Shown piece after piece: positions 17,984-28,164 of a DNA stretch of 64,000 nucleotides. Position 1 is the stretch's first letter; every line of letters starts with the position of its first letter. The stretch spans positions 28,849 to 92,848 of the forward strand of contig CALFVU010000013.1 of the NCBI GenBank assembly GCA_937928085.1, in the 5' to 3' direction. The notes under the pieces are model-generated. The model searched no databases, had not been told where the DNA came from, and saw only the letters and a program-made list of their open reading frames with translations. A program made the position numbers and the translations under genes. The DNA comes from an uncultured bacterium (lineage in GTDB: Bacteria; Spirochaetota; Leptospiria; Leptospirales; Leptonemataceae).

Positions 17984-19333
17984 ATGGAATATACGGTAAC
18001 AAAAAAAAATTCTGTAACCGCAGAAGCATATTTTAAAGTAAAAAAAGAAGAATTAAACAAATATATAGACGAAGCTTATGTGAATTTTGCAAAAAAGGTT
18101 AAGATTCCAGGTTTTCGGGTAGGTAAAGCACCTCTAGAAATTGTAAAAAGAAATTTTGATCAAAGTAACGTAATTGAAGAAGCTATAAAACTTTTGATTT
18201 CTAAAAGTTATTCTTCTGTTTTTGATCATTTAAATCCAAAACCGATCAGTCTTCCTTATTTTGAAGTAGAAAAATTTGATGATTCCTCACTAATTGAATT
18301 TAAAGCTACATATGAGTACTATCCCGATATTAAACTCCCTAAATATAAAAAAGTAAAAATTTTAAAAGAAGAACTAATTGAAGATTATTCTTTTATAGAT
18401 TCTATCTTGAACGAAATTGCAAAAAATAATTACGAAGTTCTTCCAAAAGAATCCAAAGAAGGAACAGAAATTTTTGTGGAAGAAAATGATATTGTTTTGA
18501 TCAATTTAAAAATTTATCAAAAAAACAAAGAATTGTATAATTTAGAAAGTATTCATTATGATTTAGAAAAAGATAAAATATTCGCGAATTTTAAGGAAAA
18601 TCTACTCAATAAAAAAATCAACGATGAGGTGGAATTTGAATCAAAATTGGAGAAAAATATTAAAGAATTAAAAAAAGCTTACAATAAAAAGATTACGGTT
18701 AAAGTTAAAGTTTTAGATATTAAACAAAAAGTAGCTCCACCGATAAATGATGAGCTTGCAAGATTACTTAATTTCGAAAATCTTGAGTCTTTAAAAGAAC
18801 ATATTAAAAATTCTTTAAAACAAAAGGCACTAGAATTTTTAGATTATCAAGCTTATGATAAATTTTTGAAAGATTACATCAAGAATGCGGAGATAGAAGT
18901 TCCTGAAATTTTTATTCAAGAAGCATTTCAGAATATTTTTAAAGACACATTAAGAAGATTTTCTTTGCCAGAAACAATATCATTAGAACAGCTTGCTGAA
19001 CTTTTAAAACAAACTAAAGAAGAATTAGAAAAAACAATCAGAGAGATGGCGATTTTTCAGGTAAAAGAATATATGATTATTAAAGAAATAGCAAAAGAAG
19101 AAAATCTAAAAGTAACAGACGAAGAAATAGAAGCGGAAATACTAAAAGGATTTCCAGATTTGCAAAAAAAGGATTTAGAAATAATTCTAAAACAAAAAAA
19201 TATTCGGGATGATTATGAATATATAATCTTAAAAAATAAATGCAAAGAATTGATTTTAAAAGAAGCAGAGATCGAATCAAAAGACAAGATTTCTTTAAAA
19301 GAATTATATCAAAAAAGAATCATAAGTTTATAA
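17984..19333 (+). CDS. tig: Trigger factor
   Basis: 449 residues, normal length. It is the ribosome-bound chaperone for nascent chains. The N-terminal domain has the ribosome-docking signature GFRVGKAP (about residues 43-50). A divergent FKBP-like domain spans about 150-245, and the C-terminal helical chaperone arms follow. A GGAAG site precedes the ATG. It leads a tig-clpP-clpX cluster, a common arrangement that links folding and proteolysis. Confidence 0.95.
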   Translation: MEYTVTKKNSVTAEAYFKVKKEELNKYIDEAYVNFAKKVKIPGFRVGKAPLEIVKRNFDQSNVIEEAIKLLISKSYSSVFDHLNPKPISLPYFEVEKFDDSSLIEFKATYEYYPDIKLPKYKKVKILKEELIEDYSFIDSILNEIAKNNYEVLPKESKEGTEIFVEENDIVLINLKIYQKNKELYNLESIHYDLEKDKIFANFKENLLNKKINDEVEFESKLEKNIKELKKAYNKKITVKVKVLDIKQKVAPPINDELARLLNFENLESLKEHIKNSLKQKALEFLDYQAYDKFLKDYIKNAEIEVPEIFIQEAFQNIFKDTLRRFSLPETISLEQLAELLKQTKEELEKTIREMAIFQVKEYMIIKEIAKEENLKVTDEEIEAEILKGFPDLQKKDLEIILKQKNIRDDYEYIILKNKCKELILKEAEIESKDKISLKELYQKRIISL

Positions 19334-19381
19334 GTTGTCAATATTCATAAAAAAAGTTAATTTTAATAAAAGGAGAAATTT

Positions 19382-19996
19382 ATGTCAATACCATATGTAA
19401 TCGAACAAACTCCTCGTGGAGAAAGACAATATGATATATATTCAAGATTGCTAAAAGATAGGATTATTTTTTTAGGATTTCCTATTGATGATTATTACAG
19501 TAATATTATTATTGCTCAACTTCTATTTTTAGATGCAGAAGATCCCGATTTAGATATTTACATGTATATTAATTCTCCGGGAGGATATATTACATCAGGT
19601 TTAGCTATATATGATACTATGCAATATGTTAAAGCAGATATAAGAACAATTTGTGTAGGACAGGCATCGAATATCAGTTCTTTGCTTTTAGCAGCTGGAA
19701 CAAAAGGAAAACGATCCGCTCTTCCAAATGCAAGAATTGTCATGCATCAACCATTGGGGGGTGTAAGTGGGCAATCGAAAGATATTGAAATTCAGGCAAA
19801 GGAAATTTTGGAAATTAAAGATAGACTAAATTTTATTTATTCTTTACATACTGGAAAATCATTAGAAGAAATTGAAAGAGATACCGATAGATTATTCTAT
19901 ATGACAGCACAACAAGCCAAGGATTATGGTCTTATTGATAATGTAATCGATATGAATCAATCTAAGTTAGAAAAAATAAAATCAAAATCAGGATAG
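19382..19996 (+). CDS. clpP: ClpP-like protein lacking Ser and Asp of the catalytic triad (ClpR-like)
   Basis: 204 residues, the full ClpP fold, with a strong AGGAG site. Alignment from memory with E. coli ClpP is gap-free and uses the same numbering as the mature enzyme. His122 is kept (VMHQP), but the nucleophile position 97 is Asn (GQASNISS instead of GQAASMGA). Position 171 is Leu (DTDRLFY instead of DTERDRF). The oligomer-forming helices and the substrate-channel segment NSPGG are intact. It is therefore probably a structural subunit of a mixed ClpP complex, as ClpR is in cyanobacteria and plastids. An active ClpP should be encoded elsewhere. clpX follows after 6 bases. Confidence 0.9.
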   Translation: MSIPYVIEQTPRGERQYDIYSRLLKDRIIFLGFPIDDYYSNIIIAQLLFLDAEDPDLDIYMYINSPGGYITSGLAIYDTMQYVKADIRTICVGQASNISSLLLAAGTKGKRSALPNARIVMHQPLGGVSGQSKDIEIQAKEILEIKDRLNFIYSLHTGKSLEEIERDTDRLFYMTAQQAKDYGLIDNVIDMNQSKLEKIKSKSG

Positions 19997-20002
19997 GGTA
20001 TT

Positions 20003-21280
20003 ATGATGGATACAAGGAAAAAGAAAAAAGAGACTCTTCAATGTTCATTTTGTGGAAAAGAACAAGATCAAGTTAGAAAATTAGTGGCTGGTCCGGGAGT
20101 TTATATCTGTGATGAATGTATAGAACTTTGTAACGAAATTTTAAATGAAGATTCAAAACACGGCGATTTGATTTCTTCTGAACCTGTAAGAAATTTACCT
20201 GTTCCGGCAGAAATCAAGAGCGTTCTAGATGAATATGTTATCGGACAAGAAGAAGCTAAAAAAATTTTATCTGTTGCTGTGTATAATCATTATAAGAGAA
20301 TTTATTATCCAAAGAGTAAATCCGACGTAGAATTGGACAAATCCAATATTTTGTTAATAGGACCTACAGGATCTGGAAAAACTTTATTAGCTCAAACATT
20401 AGCTAGATTTTTAAAAGTTCCTTTTGCAATTGCTGATGCTACTTCCTTAACAGAAGCTGGATACGTGGGCGAGGATGTAGAAAACATTTTACTAAGACTA
20501 ATTCAGAATGCAAATAATGATATTAAACTAGCAGAAAAAGGTATTGTTTATATTGACGAAGTAGATAAAATCTCTCGTAAATCAGAAAATCCTTCTATTA
20601 CAAGAGATGTTTCAGGAGAAGGTGTACAACAGGCTTTACTAAAAATCATTGAAGGTACTATAGCAAATGTACCACCCCAAGGAGGAAGAAAACATCCTCA
20701 TCAAGATTTTATTCAAATTGACACTCGAAATATTTTATTTATTTGTGGAGGAGCTTTTGTAGGATTGGAAGATATAATAGCAAAACGATTAGGTTCTAAA
20801 ACAATAGGTTTTGATAGAGAACAACAATCTATGGATGTTAAAAAAATGTCGAAATCAGAATTGCTAAAATATGTTGAACCAGATGATCTTATTAAATTTG
20901 GAATGATTCCCGAATTCATAGGAAGATTACCAGTTGTTGCTACTTTAGATGAATTAGATATTGAAGCTTTAAAGCGAATTTTTAAAGAACCTAAAAATTC
21001 AATTTATAAGCAATATAGAAAAATATTCGAAATGGAAAATGTAGAATTAATTTTTGAAGAAGAAGCTGTAGAGGAGATAGCTCAGAAAGCAATTAAAAGA
21101 AAAACCGGAGCAAGGGGATTGCGAAGTATTGTAGAAAGAATTATGCTAGATTTAATGTACGAAATACCTTCTCAAAAAAATGTAGAAAAAGTAGTCATAC
21201 ATACTGGTGTTGTTAAAAATGGAGAAAAACCTTATATCACTTATAGAAATAATGAATTAAAAAATAAAGAAACAGCTTAA
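20003..21280 (+). CDS. clpX: ATP-dependent Clp protease ATP-binding subunit ClpX
   Basis: 425 residues, normal length. It is a hexameric unfoldase feeding ClpP. The N-terminal zinc-binding domain has four cysteines (CSFCGK and CDECIELC). The AAA+ module has Walker A GPTGSGKT, the pore loop GYVGED, Walker [11 protein letters not shown] and sensor 2 GARGLRSI. The ClpP-docking loop keeps the IGF tripeptide (KTIGFDRE), so it should still bind a ClpP ring even though the ClpP encoded next to it looks inactive. Its last 4 bases overlap the convergent DUF1820 gene. Confidence 0.97.
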   Translation: MMDTRKKKKETLQCSFCGKEQDQVRKLVAGPGVYICDECIELCNEILNEDSKHGDLISSEPVRNLPVPAEIKSVLDEYVIGQEEAKKILSVAVYNHYKRIYYPKSKSDVELDKSNILLIGPTGSGKTLLAQTLARFLKVPFAIADATSLTEAGYVGEDVENILLRLIQNANNDIKLAEKGIVYIDEVDKISRKSENPSITRDVSGEGVQQALLKIIEGTIANVPPQGGRKHPHQDFIQIDTRNILFICGGAFVGLEDIIAKRLGSKTIGFDREQQSMDVKKMSKSELLKYVEPDDLIKFGMIPEFIGRLPVVATLDELDIEALKRIFKEPKNSIYKQYRKIFEMENVELIFEEEAVEEIAQKAIKRKTGARGLRSIVERIMLDLMYEIPSQKNVEKVVIHTGVVKNGEKPYITYRNNELKNKETA

Positions 21281-21627
21281 AATCGAAATGGATCGGGAGG
21301 TGTATAAATAGTTGGAATTTTTTGTTGAGTATTTTCTTTGATGGATATCACTCGAGGCTTTAGCTGAGTTTCTTTGTCAATTTCTTCTACTCTTATCACC
21401 GAATGTATAGGTATAAAAATTCGCTTCGTATGTTCAAATTCCTTTTTTATCGAATCTTCATTAGGATCTATAAGAAGATTAGATTTTTCTCCAAAAACAA
21501 GATCTTCTATTTCTAAAAATCCAAAAATATTACTTTGTATTACATTTTTAGCAAAAATTTCGTAGATTGTTCCTTTATTAAAAAACAAGATTTTATATAA
21601 TCTTTTTTGAATTTTGTTATCTTCCAT
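21277..21627 (-). CDS. DUF1820 family protein
   Basis: 116 residues. The pattern [61 protein letters not shown] fits DUF1820, a small cytosolic family of unknown function known mostly from gammaproteobacteria. The C-terminus ends TPPDPFRF. It lies between clpX (tail to tail, 4-base overlap) and the mla operon, with no functional clue from context. Confidence 0.65.
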   Translation of the reverse strand: MEDNKIQKRLYKILFFNKGTIYEIFAKNVIQSNIFGFLEIEDLVFGEKSNLLIDPNEDSIKKEFEHTKRIFIPIHSVIRVEEIDKETQLKPRVISIKENTQQKIPTIYTPPDPFRF

Positions 21628-21704
21628 AAAAATTTTAAAATTAAGTCATTTTTTTATTTAATATCATTTAGTCAAATACAATATAATTACATTTTATTAT
21701 GAAG

Positions 21705-22490
21705 TTATGTTTTCCTTGTTGTTGGATCTCCAGCATCGATTTCAAGAGGACCATTTGTTCTACCGTTTATAAATTGTTGGATTAAAGGATTGGGTGAATT
21801 TTTAATCTCTTCTGGTGTACCAACAAATTCTACTTTTCCTTTGTAAAAAAAAGCGATTCTATCTGCAATAAAATAAGCAGAATTCATATCATGAGTTACA
21901 ATTACCTGAGTAACCTGTAATTCTTTTTGAAGTTTACGAATTAATTCATTAATGACCTGACTCATTACCGGATCCAAGCCAGATGTTGGTTCATCGTATA
22001 ATAAAATTTCGGGATTTGTAGTTAATGCTCTTGCAATTCCAGCTCGCTTTTTCATACCTCCAGAAATGCTATCAGGTAATAAATCTTTTGCTGGCAGTAA
22101 TCCTAACCATTTCAATTTTTCTAAAACGATTTTATCAATTTCTTTTTTTGATTTTAAGCGATTTTCTCTTAGAGGTAAAGCTACGTTATCGTAAACACTC
22201 ATCCAGTTAATCAAGGCTCCACTCTGAAAAAGTACTCCCATTCTACTTCGAATTTCTTGCAATTTACGTTTACTACAATTAGGAATTGAATGACCAAAAA
22301 CTTTTACATCTCCTTTATCAGGTTTCAATAAACCGATAATATGCCGAATCGTAACAGATTTTCCTGTTCCTGAACCTCCCAATATTACTAAGGTCTCTCC
22401 ACGATATACTTGAAGATTAATACCCCTAAGTATCGATCTTGTTCCAAACGATTTGTGTAAATCAACTAGCTCGATGACGATTTCTTTCAT
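21705..22490 (-). CDS. mlaF: Mla-type phospholipid transporter ATPase
   Basis: 261 residues. Complete ABC ATPase: Walker [15 protein letters not shown], signature [15 protein letters not shown], Walker [15 protein letters not shown] and switch His VTHDM. The [10 protein letters not shown] form is typical of the MCE/Mla subfamily. It powers lipid movement between the inner and outer membranes. It is the third gene of mlaE-mlaD-mlaF, 5 bases after mlaD. Confidence 0.93.
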   Translation of the reverse strand: MKEIVIELVDLHKSFGTRSILRGINLQVYRGETLVILGGSGTGKSVTIRHIIGLLKPDKGDVKVFGHSIPNCSKRKLQEIRSRMGVLFQSGALINWMSVYDNVALPLRENRLKSKKEIDKIVLEKLKWLGLLPAKDLLPDSISGGMKKRAGIARALTTNPEILLYDEPTSGLDPVMSQVINELIRKLQKELQVTQVIVTHDMNSAYFIADRIAFFYKGKVEFVGTPEEIKNSPNPLIQQFINGRTNGPLEIDAGDPTTRKT

Positions 22491-22495
22491 AAAAA

Positions 22496-23320
22496 TTAAA
22501 ATAAATTCAAAATTCCACTACCTGTTTTTAATAAAATATTATTTTCTCGTATAGATTCAAAACCTTCTCTAATATCGCGAATTAATAAAATCGTTTCTAA
22601 CAAAACTTTATCTGATTCTGTTAATAATTGATTTTCATTTAGTAGCAAAGAAATCGTGCCATTACCAGAATCAATTTTTTGAGTAATTTCTGCTAAGTTT
22701 TTAAAAATTTTATATAAAGGTTTTTTATTTTCATAAATTAAATCTGATACTAACGTTAAAGGATCGTCGTAATTCGTTGCTCTAATTACATTATGAATAT
22801 TTAATCGAAGAGTATTACCTGTTATCATTTTAAGAACATCATTTGAATTCAAATAAATTTTTTCTAATTTTTTATGAGTAATTTTTTTATTATTGTTGAT
22901 TTCTATCATACTACCTGGTTTAATTTCAATTACTTTTTCTCCTAAAATTTTATCATACTTTGTATATAGTTTATAATTATCATAAAATTCTATTTTGTTT
23001 TGAAGGTTAAGAACTGCTAATATAATTTGATCATACATTTTATCTTTACAAAGATCTTCGCATTCATGAATATTGATTAAATTACCTTCTTTATCTACGG
23101 GATAGTAATCTAAATATCTTACATATCCTTGATCTACTCCTAAAACATTCACTCTAGCTCCAGTTTGAATTCCTTGGGCATTTTTTAAAACTACAGGTAA
23201 GTAATAAGATAAATTTTTATTTTTTTTAGATGGCATTAAAATCGTATAGATGCCAATAAACGAAATCAAAACCCAAAATAAAATTCCTAAAAGATAATAT
23301 GTAAAGCTAAAATTTTTCAT
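22496..23320 (-). CDS. mlaD: MCE domain protein (MlaD-like)
   Basis: 274 residues. One N-terminal membrane helix (about 8-28) is followed by an MCE domain ([22 protein letters not shown]). The domain contains an extra loop of about 20 residues with two cysteines (ECEDLC). After it comes a helical C-terminal part of about 120 residues, longer than in E. coli MlaD. It forms the lipid-binding ring on the periplasmic face. The start is directly adjacent to the stop of mlaE. Confidence 0.85.
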   Translation of the reverse strand: MKNFSFTYYLLGILFWVLISFIGIYTILMPSKKNKNLSYYLPVVLKNAQGIQTGARVNVLGVDQGYVRYLDYYPVDKEGNLINIHECEDLCKDKMYDQIILAVLNLQNKIEFYDNYKLYTKYDKILGEKVIEIKPGSMIEINNNKKITHKKLEKIYLNSNDVLKMITGNTLRLNIHNVIRATNYDDPLTLVSDLIYENKKPLYKIFKNLAEITQKIDSGNGTISLLLNENQLLTESDKVLLETILLIRDIREGFESIRENNILLKTGSGILNLF

Positions 23321-24133
23321 TTATCGATAAAAAATTGCACTGATAAAATATCCAAACATAATCACAAATAAATACGAAAGAACTACTGATTGCCTAACCG
23401 CTCTACCTACACCAATTGCACCTTCTTTTGCATTTAAACCCTGCTGACACGAAATCGAAGAAATCGTAATTCCAAAAACCAAAGCTTTAAAATTTCCTAC
23501 CCATATATCTTTTAAACCATTTTTACTTTTTAATACTTCCAGTGCTAGTTCATAAAAAGTCTCGAACTCTACACCTAATTGCGTTTTTGCAATGATACTT
23601 CCACCTATCGTACCTAATAAAGAAGCATAGTTGCAGAGTACTGGAATCATTAAACTAAATCCTACAACACGAGGTAGAACTAAAAAACGGACAGGGTCAA
23701 TAGACATTACTTCTAGAGCATCGATTTCTTCAGAAACTTTCATTGTTCCAATTTCAGCAGCCATAGAAGACCCTACAGAGGCTGATAGAATTAAAGCTGT
23801 CATAAAAGGTGACATTTCTCGTGTTAAAGTAATTACTATTAATTGTCCTATTAATTCTTCTTGACCAAAATCCTTTAGTGCTAAACCGCTTTGTAAACTT
23901 ACAATCATACCCGTAAAAACAGCTACAATACTTACTACAAATAAGGACTTAAAACCAGAAATATACATCACTAATAATGTAGGTTGAAGTTTAAAAATTA
24001 AATAAGGTAGATTAATCGCTACACGAAAAATTAAATACAAAACTTCTCCAACACCAATAAAGATTTCCAGAAAATAAATTTTTATAATTTTTTTTAAATA
24101 AAACATTTTCTTAACATTTTTAAAAAAAATCAT
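23321..24133 (-). CDS. mlaE: MlaE-family ABC transporter permease
   Basis: 270 residues with about five membrane helices. Family motifs are SVVAVFTGMIVSLQSGLAL, TREMSPFMTALILSASVGSSMAAEIGTMKVSEEIDAL and GISSISC-like segments near the C-terminus. It is the membrane subunit of the lipid transporter and the first gene of the mla operon. mlaB and mlaC are not next to it. Confidence 0.93.
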   Translation of the reverse strand: MIFFKNVKKMFYLKKIIKIYFLEIFIGVGEVLYLIFRVAINLPYLIFKLQPTLLVMYISGFKSLFVVSIVAVFTGMIVSLQSGLALKDFGQEELIGQLIVITLTREMSPFMTALILSASVGSSMAAEIGTMKVSEEIDALEVMSIDPVRFLVLPRVVGFSLMIPVLCNYASLLGTIGGSIIAKTQLGVEFETFYELALEVLKSKNGLKDIWVGNFKALVFGITISSISCQQGLNAKEGAIGVGRAVRQSVVLSYLFVIMFGYFISAIFYR

Positions 24134-24139
24134 TACATT

Positions 24140-25054
24140 TCAAGTGATTATTTCTATAATAAAATAAAAAATTTTAGGTCTATCCAATAATAAATATTCT
24201 TTTGTTAGAAATGCATTGGTTTTTGAATTCATAGGTTCTATACAAATAAAATTTTTTTCTTTTGGTGAGTAAATTTGACATGTAGTAAATCCTTCTCCAA
24301 AATGTAAAATCAACTCATAATCCTTTTGTTGAATTTTAAACAAAGCTTTAGAATTAGTGTAGAAAAAATTAGTAAATCCATCGTCCCAAGAAACATTAGA
24401 ATCTAAAAAAACTTTAAAGTAAGTGTTTTCTCTTTTGTATGGTAAATTGTTTTTCGAAAAGAATAAAGTAATATCTTTTAAATCAACAGGAAATAAATAT
24501 GAATTCGTTTCTATCCATTGTTTAGCTGGAAGAATTAAATTGATAGTTTCTTTAGGTTGATATAGTAAAAAGTAGGGATGTAAACCAAAAGAAAGGGGTA
24601 TTGGTTCTTGAAAATCTTTGATTTCAATCTGGAATTCAATCTGATTTTTGTTTAAGTAAATTGAGTATTCTATAGAATGAGAAAATGGAAAGAATTCTAG
24701 CCAATGGTTTGCAAAATCGAATCTTCCTTTTATAAAATCATTTGTTTTTTTTAAAATTTTCCATTGATTTGTTTTTAATAAAAAACCATGTATTGGAAAT
24801 TGATTATGATCTCTTTGAATTACTTCATCTTTTAATTGAATTTGTTTTCCTTCTAAAATAAATTCTTCTTTGGAAATTCGATTTGCATAAGGATATAAAA
24901 AAGGAATTCCCGCTAAATCTTTATTTTTTTTATAAATTTCTTTATCAAAAGGAAAATATAAAATATTTTTATCTTTAAATAAAATTTTGCTGATCGTAAA
25001 GCCACAATCTTCTAAAATTTCTAAAGTAATGTAGTTATTATTTAGTTGTAGCAT
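24140..25054 (-). CDS. Aldose 1-epimerase-like (galactose mutarotase fold) protein
   Basis: 304 residues. Motifs follow the mutarotase family: FLYPYANRI, an early His in FPIHGFL, the catalytic-type His in SFGLHPYF, and a Glu in CIEPMNSKTNAF near the C-terminus. These enzymes interconvert anomers of hexoses or hexose-6-phosphates. The sugar is not determined. It overlaps the endonuclease gene upstream by 17 bases, so the two are co-transcribed without an obvious shared function. Confidence 0.78.
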   Translation of the reverse strand: MLQLNNNYITLEILEDCGFTISKILFKDKNILYFPFDKEIYKKNKDLAGIPFLYPYANRISKEEFILEGKQIQLKDEVIQRDHNQFPIHGFLLKTNQWKILKKTNDFIKGRFDFANHWLEFFPFSHSIEYSIYLNKNQIEFQIEIKDFQEPIPLSFGLHPYFLLYQPKETINLILPAKQWIETNSYLFPVDLKDITLFFSKNNLPYKRENTYFKVFLDSNVSWDDGFTNFFYTNSKALFKIQQKDYELILHFGEGFTTCQIYSPKEKNFICIEPMNSKTNAFLTKEYLLLDRPKIFYFIIEIIT

Positions 25055-25880
25055 TAGGATTCAAAGTTTTTATAAAATAGTAACTAACAAAAGGATTTTC
25101 ATTTCCGTTGAATTTTGCTTTTAATTTATTTAAAATTTTTTCTTGTTCGGTAGGAGGATCTTCTATGTTCCAAGTTTGTATCCATTTCTTTTCTTCTTCT
25201 GTTAGTTCAATCTTGTAGAACCAAGACATATATAAATAAATCCTTGCTATATCTCCTCTAATATCTTCTTTAGGTTCAACAATTTTGTTTTTTGAATCTA
25301 TTTCGAAATCACAATTGCCATACTCTCTTTTTTCTCCTTCTATAATACTATAAGGATAATCTCTACGATCATGATTTAACTCATAAATACTAGGAACTAA
25401 ATTGTGTACGTCACCTTCCATAATAATAAAACAATCATCAATTTCAGAACAGCACTTTCTTCCTCGATAGCTTTTGTTATTTCTTTTACAGATTTTTTCT
25501 TTCCAACAAGTAAGGTTTTTTCCAAATTTAGAAGCGGGTACCACATGTTCCCAGTTTACCATCCATTCTGTAGATTTTGATTTTGGTTGATATCCACATT
25601 GTTTTGTGTCGGGAATGAGTTTTTGTTTTGTGGGTTCTACACTGATTTTGCAATTACAGTAAAAAGTATAAGGAAAATGAACTAAATATAATGTTTTTAA
25701 AAATTTTTTTGCTTCTCGAAAATTTTGATTACTTTTTGATTTTAATAGGCATCCTTTTCCGTAGTTTTCTTTTAAGGAATACTTAGTTGTATCAATAAAC
25801 TTTTCGTAAAAGATTAAGTTGGGTTCATAAGCAAACAAAGACTGATATAAAATAAAAAAAATAATGATTTGATTTTTCAT
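25038..25880 (-). CDS. endA: Endonuclease I family secreted nuclease
   Basis: 280 residues with a signal peptide ending near LFAYE. The beta-beta-alpha metal nuclease core shows WEHVVPASKFG (catalytic Glu111-His112), then DVHNLVPSIYELNHDRRDYPYS with the metal-binding Asn. IRGDIARIYLYMSW is a conserved family helix. Many cysteines (for example CNCKI, CCSEIDDC) suggest disulfides in the periplasm or outside the cell. Related enzymes (EndA, Vvn) cut DNA and RNA non-specifically for nutrient use or defence. Confidence 0.88.
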   Translation of the reverse strand: MKNQIIIFFILYQSLFAYEPNLIFYEKFIDTTKYSLKENYGKGCLLKSKSNQNFREAKKFLKTLYLVHFPYTFYCNCKISVEPTKQKLIPDTKQCGYQPKSKSTEWMVNWEHVVPASKFGKNLTCWKEKICKRNNKSYRGRKCCSEIDDCFIIMEGDVHNLVPSIYELNHDRRDYPYSIIEGEKREYGNCDFEIDSKNKIVEPKEDIRGDIARIYLYMSWFYKIELTEEEKKWIQTWNIEDPPTEQEKILNKLKAKFNGNENPFVSYYFIKTLNPNATTK

Positions 25881-25881
25881 T

Positions 25882-27033
25882 TTATGATTCTTTTTGCATT
25901 TTTAAAATTTGGTATTTTTTTTCTAAAATAGTTAAATTTTCTAAATAATTAGTTTTATCTTTATCACTTTTAAATTCAGTAATTTTTGCTCCTATGTCTA
26001 GTTTTCCGTCTTGATGTCTATATGAAGATTTAAATTCAACAAAAATGGAAACTGGTTTTTGATCTCGAAAGACAATATCACAATAAGTTCCTGATTGCTT
26101 TATTAAATAACTAATTAAATTTAAATTTTGGATTCTTGCTCGAAAGCCATTTTTAGAAATATTTAAAACTTGTTCTTTTTCTTGTATTGTTGTTGTATTG
26201 ATTTGTAGCATTCTTTTAATTAATTCCTGATTCCATTGTTTAATTTTATTGATTTCTTCCAATTCTAAAGGTTTACTTTTATTAGAAATTCTAATATACC
26301 CAATAGAAATTAAATTTTTGTCGTGAGCAAGATAAAAGATAGGACCTACAATTTCGCTTTTTACTTGATTTTTCCTATACTCATGAATTTTCTGTTGTAA
26401 GTTTTCTTTGAGTATTTCTTTTAAGCTTATGCAATCTTCGTTCGAAAAATTAAACGATTCAGGATTGTACGTATCTTGAATATAAATAAATTTTCCAGTT
26501 TTTTTTATTTTATCTAAGATGAGATCAAAATTTTCGAAAGTATCAATTTTTACATAATCATAAAGAGTTCTGATCTTGTTTTCCAATTCAGAAAAGCCAA
26601 CTTTAATCGTTGTAGGGATGATTCTTGTTTTTGGATCAATTAAGTGTTTGCTAACAAGAAAATTAGTCAAATACACTTCGTTATGCAAGACTGGAATTCT
26701 AACAGATTCTCTTTCGATTAACGAGACTCCTACTTTAACTACTTTTATGTTATAGGTTCCTTTTTTCGATCCAGATGTAAGAATTTTTATATAAAGTTCT
26801 AAATATCTTCCCAAAACTTTATAACATTGTATTTGTTGATCGGTTTCTAACAATATATCTGATTCAATCAAATAGGTTTGATTTGGATTTTTTTCTAAAA
26901 ATTTAATTTTTGGTGGATTTTCTAATGATTTTATATAAACTGTTTGATTCATTAAATGCTTATCAACAATAGATTCTATTTTGTCAGGGTTTAAGAACCA
27001 TTCTAGTTTTCTTGGTGTTGATATAATTTCCAT
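25882..27033 (-). CDS. DUF1577-like protein with possible PilZ-type C-terminus
   Basis: 383 residues, no signal peptide. The layout resembles DUF1577 proteins, which I know mainly from Leptospira: an N-terminal part (about 1-150) with a PilZ-like beta fold, a middle part, and a C-terminal segment with VLNISKNGFRARI. The NxSxxG pattern there matches the second half of a PilZ c-di-GMP site. No RxxxR motif is clearly placed before it, so nucleotide binding is uncertain. It ends one base before endA. The assignment is from pattern memory only. Confidence 0.55.
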   Translation of the reverse strand: MEIISTPRKLEWFLNPDKIESIVDKHLMNQTVYIKSLENPPKIKFLEKNPNQTYLIESDILLETDQQIQCYKVLGRYLELYIKILTSGSKKGTYNIKVVKVGVSLIERESVRIPVLHNEVYLTNFLVSKHLIDPKTRIIPTTIKVGFSELENKIRTLYDYVKIDTFENFDLILDKIKKTGKFIYIQDTYNPESFNFSNEDCISLKEILKENLQQKIHEYRKNQVKSEIVGPIFYLAHDKNLISIGYIRISNKSKPLELEEINKIKQWNQELIKRMLQINTTTIQEKEQVLNISKNGFRARIQNLNLISYLIKQSGTYCDIVFRDQKPVSIFVEFKSSYRHQDGKLDIGAKITEFKSDKDKTNYLENLTILEKKYQILKMQKES

Positions 27034-27124
27034 GTTTAAAGTTTCTTATTCATCTATGTTTATAAAAGAATTTATGTTGGTGCTTTTGTATAATTCAAAT
27101 TTTATTTTACAAAACATTTTAGGA

Positions 27125-27487
27125 TTAATATATACTCATACTTAAAATTTCGTCTATATGATGCTCTAGATAAAAAATTCCCATAGGTAGAGGGATCCTT
27201 TTACATTTGCAAGAAATATAAGGTAAATTTGATGAAATAAAATTTCCATTTTCTAAAAAAATCATATGTGGAAGAATCCCTTTAAAATTCCTAAGTTTTT
27301 CGAATACTAAATAAACATTAATATCATATCCAATGATAATTAAACAATAATCGCTTGTTAATTCTTCTATTTCGGAAGATACGTATGGAATAATATTTTT
27401 TTCTAACAAAAGATTGGATAAAATTTTTGTAATTTCTGAATCTCTTGTCAAGATTAAACCTTTTAAAAAACAAGTTGTATCTTTCAT
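27125..27487 (-). CDS. Hypothetical protein, receiver-like alpha/beta fold
   Basis: 120 residues, preceded by GGGGGA at a good distance from the ATG. The order of strands and helices (KGLILTRDSEITKILSNLLLEKNI, then DYCLIIIGYD, then LPHMIFL) resembles a response regulator receiver. The acidic pocket is not convincing and no phosphorylatable Asp can be assigned with confidence. Two closely spaced cysteines lie in ISCKCKR. Function unknown; possibly a degenerate receiver. Confidence 0.5.
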   Translation of the reverse strand: MKDTTCFLKGLILTRDSEITKILSNLLLEKNIIPYVSSEIEELTSDYCLIIIGYDINVYLVFEKLRNFKGILPHMIFLENGNFISSNLPYISCKCKRIPLPMGIFYLEHHIDEILSMSIY

Positions 27488-27603
27488 TTTTCTTCCCCCG
27501 TATCTATTAAGAAAGTTTACTTTATAATAATGAATTTTATTGATTCTTTCTACTCATTTTTTTGAATTTTAAAAAAATGCAATTCAATTTTTAAAATCAT
27601 TTT

Positions 27604-28158
27604 TTACTGCAGTGTACTGAATGCTTTTTCTATTAGTTTTTCGATGAGCAAAGGAATAGATGAGTCAAACAATAAGGAATCAAATATGTCTCTATCTAAA
27701 AAGCCATTTTTTGTCATTTCTAAAAGTAGAATTTTTAAAGTTTGATAATAATCTAGCGTATTTAGAATGCCTATAGGTTTTGAATGAAGCCCTAATTGTT
27801 TATATGTTAGAACTTCGAAGAATTCATTTAAAGTGCCGATACCACCGGGAAAAACGATAAAAGCATCGGCGATTTTGATCATCTTTTCTTTTCTTTCGGA
27901 TAAAGATTCTACTATAATGGTTTCGGTTAGATGAGGATACAATAATTCTTTTTCTGCCAAAAACGAGGGAATTACGCCAATCATAGGAATTTTATAAAAA
28001 TTAGCTGTTTCTGCTAAAAGTCCCATAAGACCAATGTTGCCACCTCCATATACAATTTTTAAATTTTTTTTTGCAAGCTCTTCGCAGAGTTCCCCAATTT
28101 TTCTACCAAAAGCTGGATTAGTTCCAGTGCGAGAACCGAGAAAGATAGCAACTTTCAT
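27604..28158 (-). CDS. LOG family protein (TIGR00730)
   Basis: 184 residues, typical length. Signature motifs are VAIFLGSRTGTNP, VYGGGNIGLMG and PGGIGTLNEFFEVLTYKQLG. The PGGxGTxxE motif binds the nucleotide phosphate and ribose. Family members are cytokinin-type nucleoside 5'-monophosphate phosphoribohydrolases, and in most bacteria the natural substrate is not settled. It follows the acyltransferase gene by 6 bases in the efp operon. Confidence 0.88.
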   Translation of the reverse strand: MKVAIFLGSRTGTNPAFGRKIGELCEELAKKNLKIVYGGGNIGLMGLLAETANFYKIPMIGVIPSFLAEKELLYPHLTETIIVESLSERKEKMIKIADAFIVFPGGIGTLNEFFEVLTYKQLGLHSKPIGILNTLDYYQTLKILLLEMTKNGFLDRDIFDSLLFDSSIPLLIEKLIEKAFSTLQ

Positions 28159-28164
28159 ACTAAG

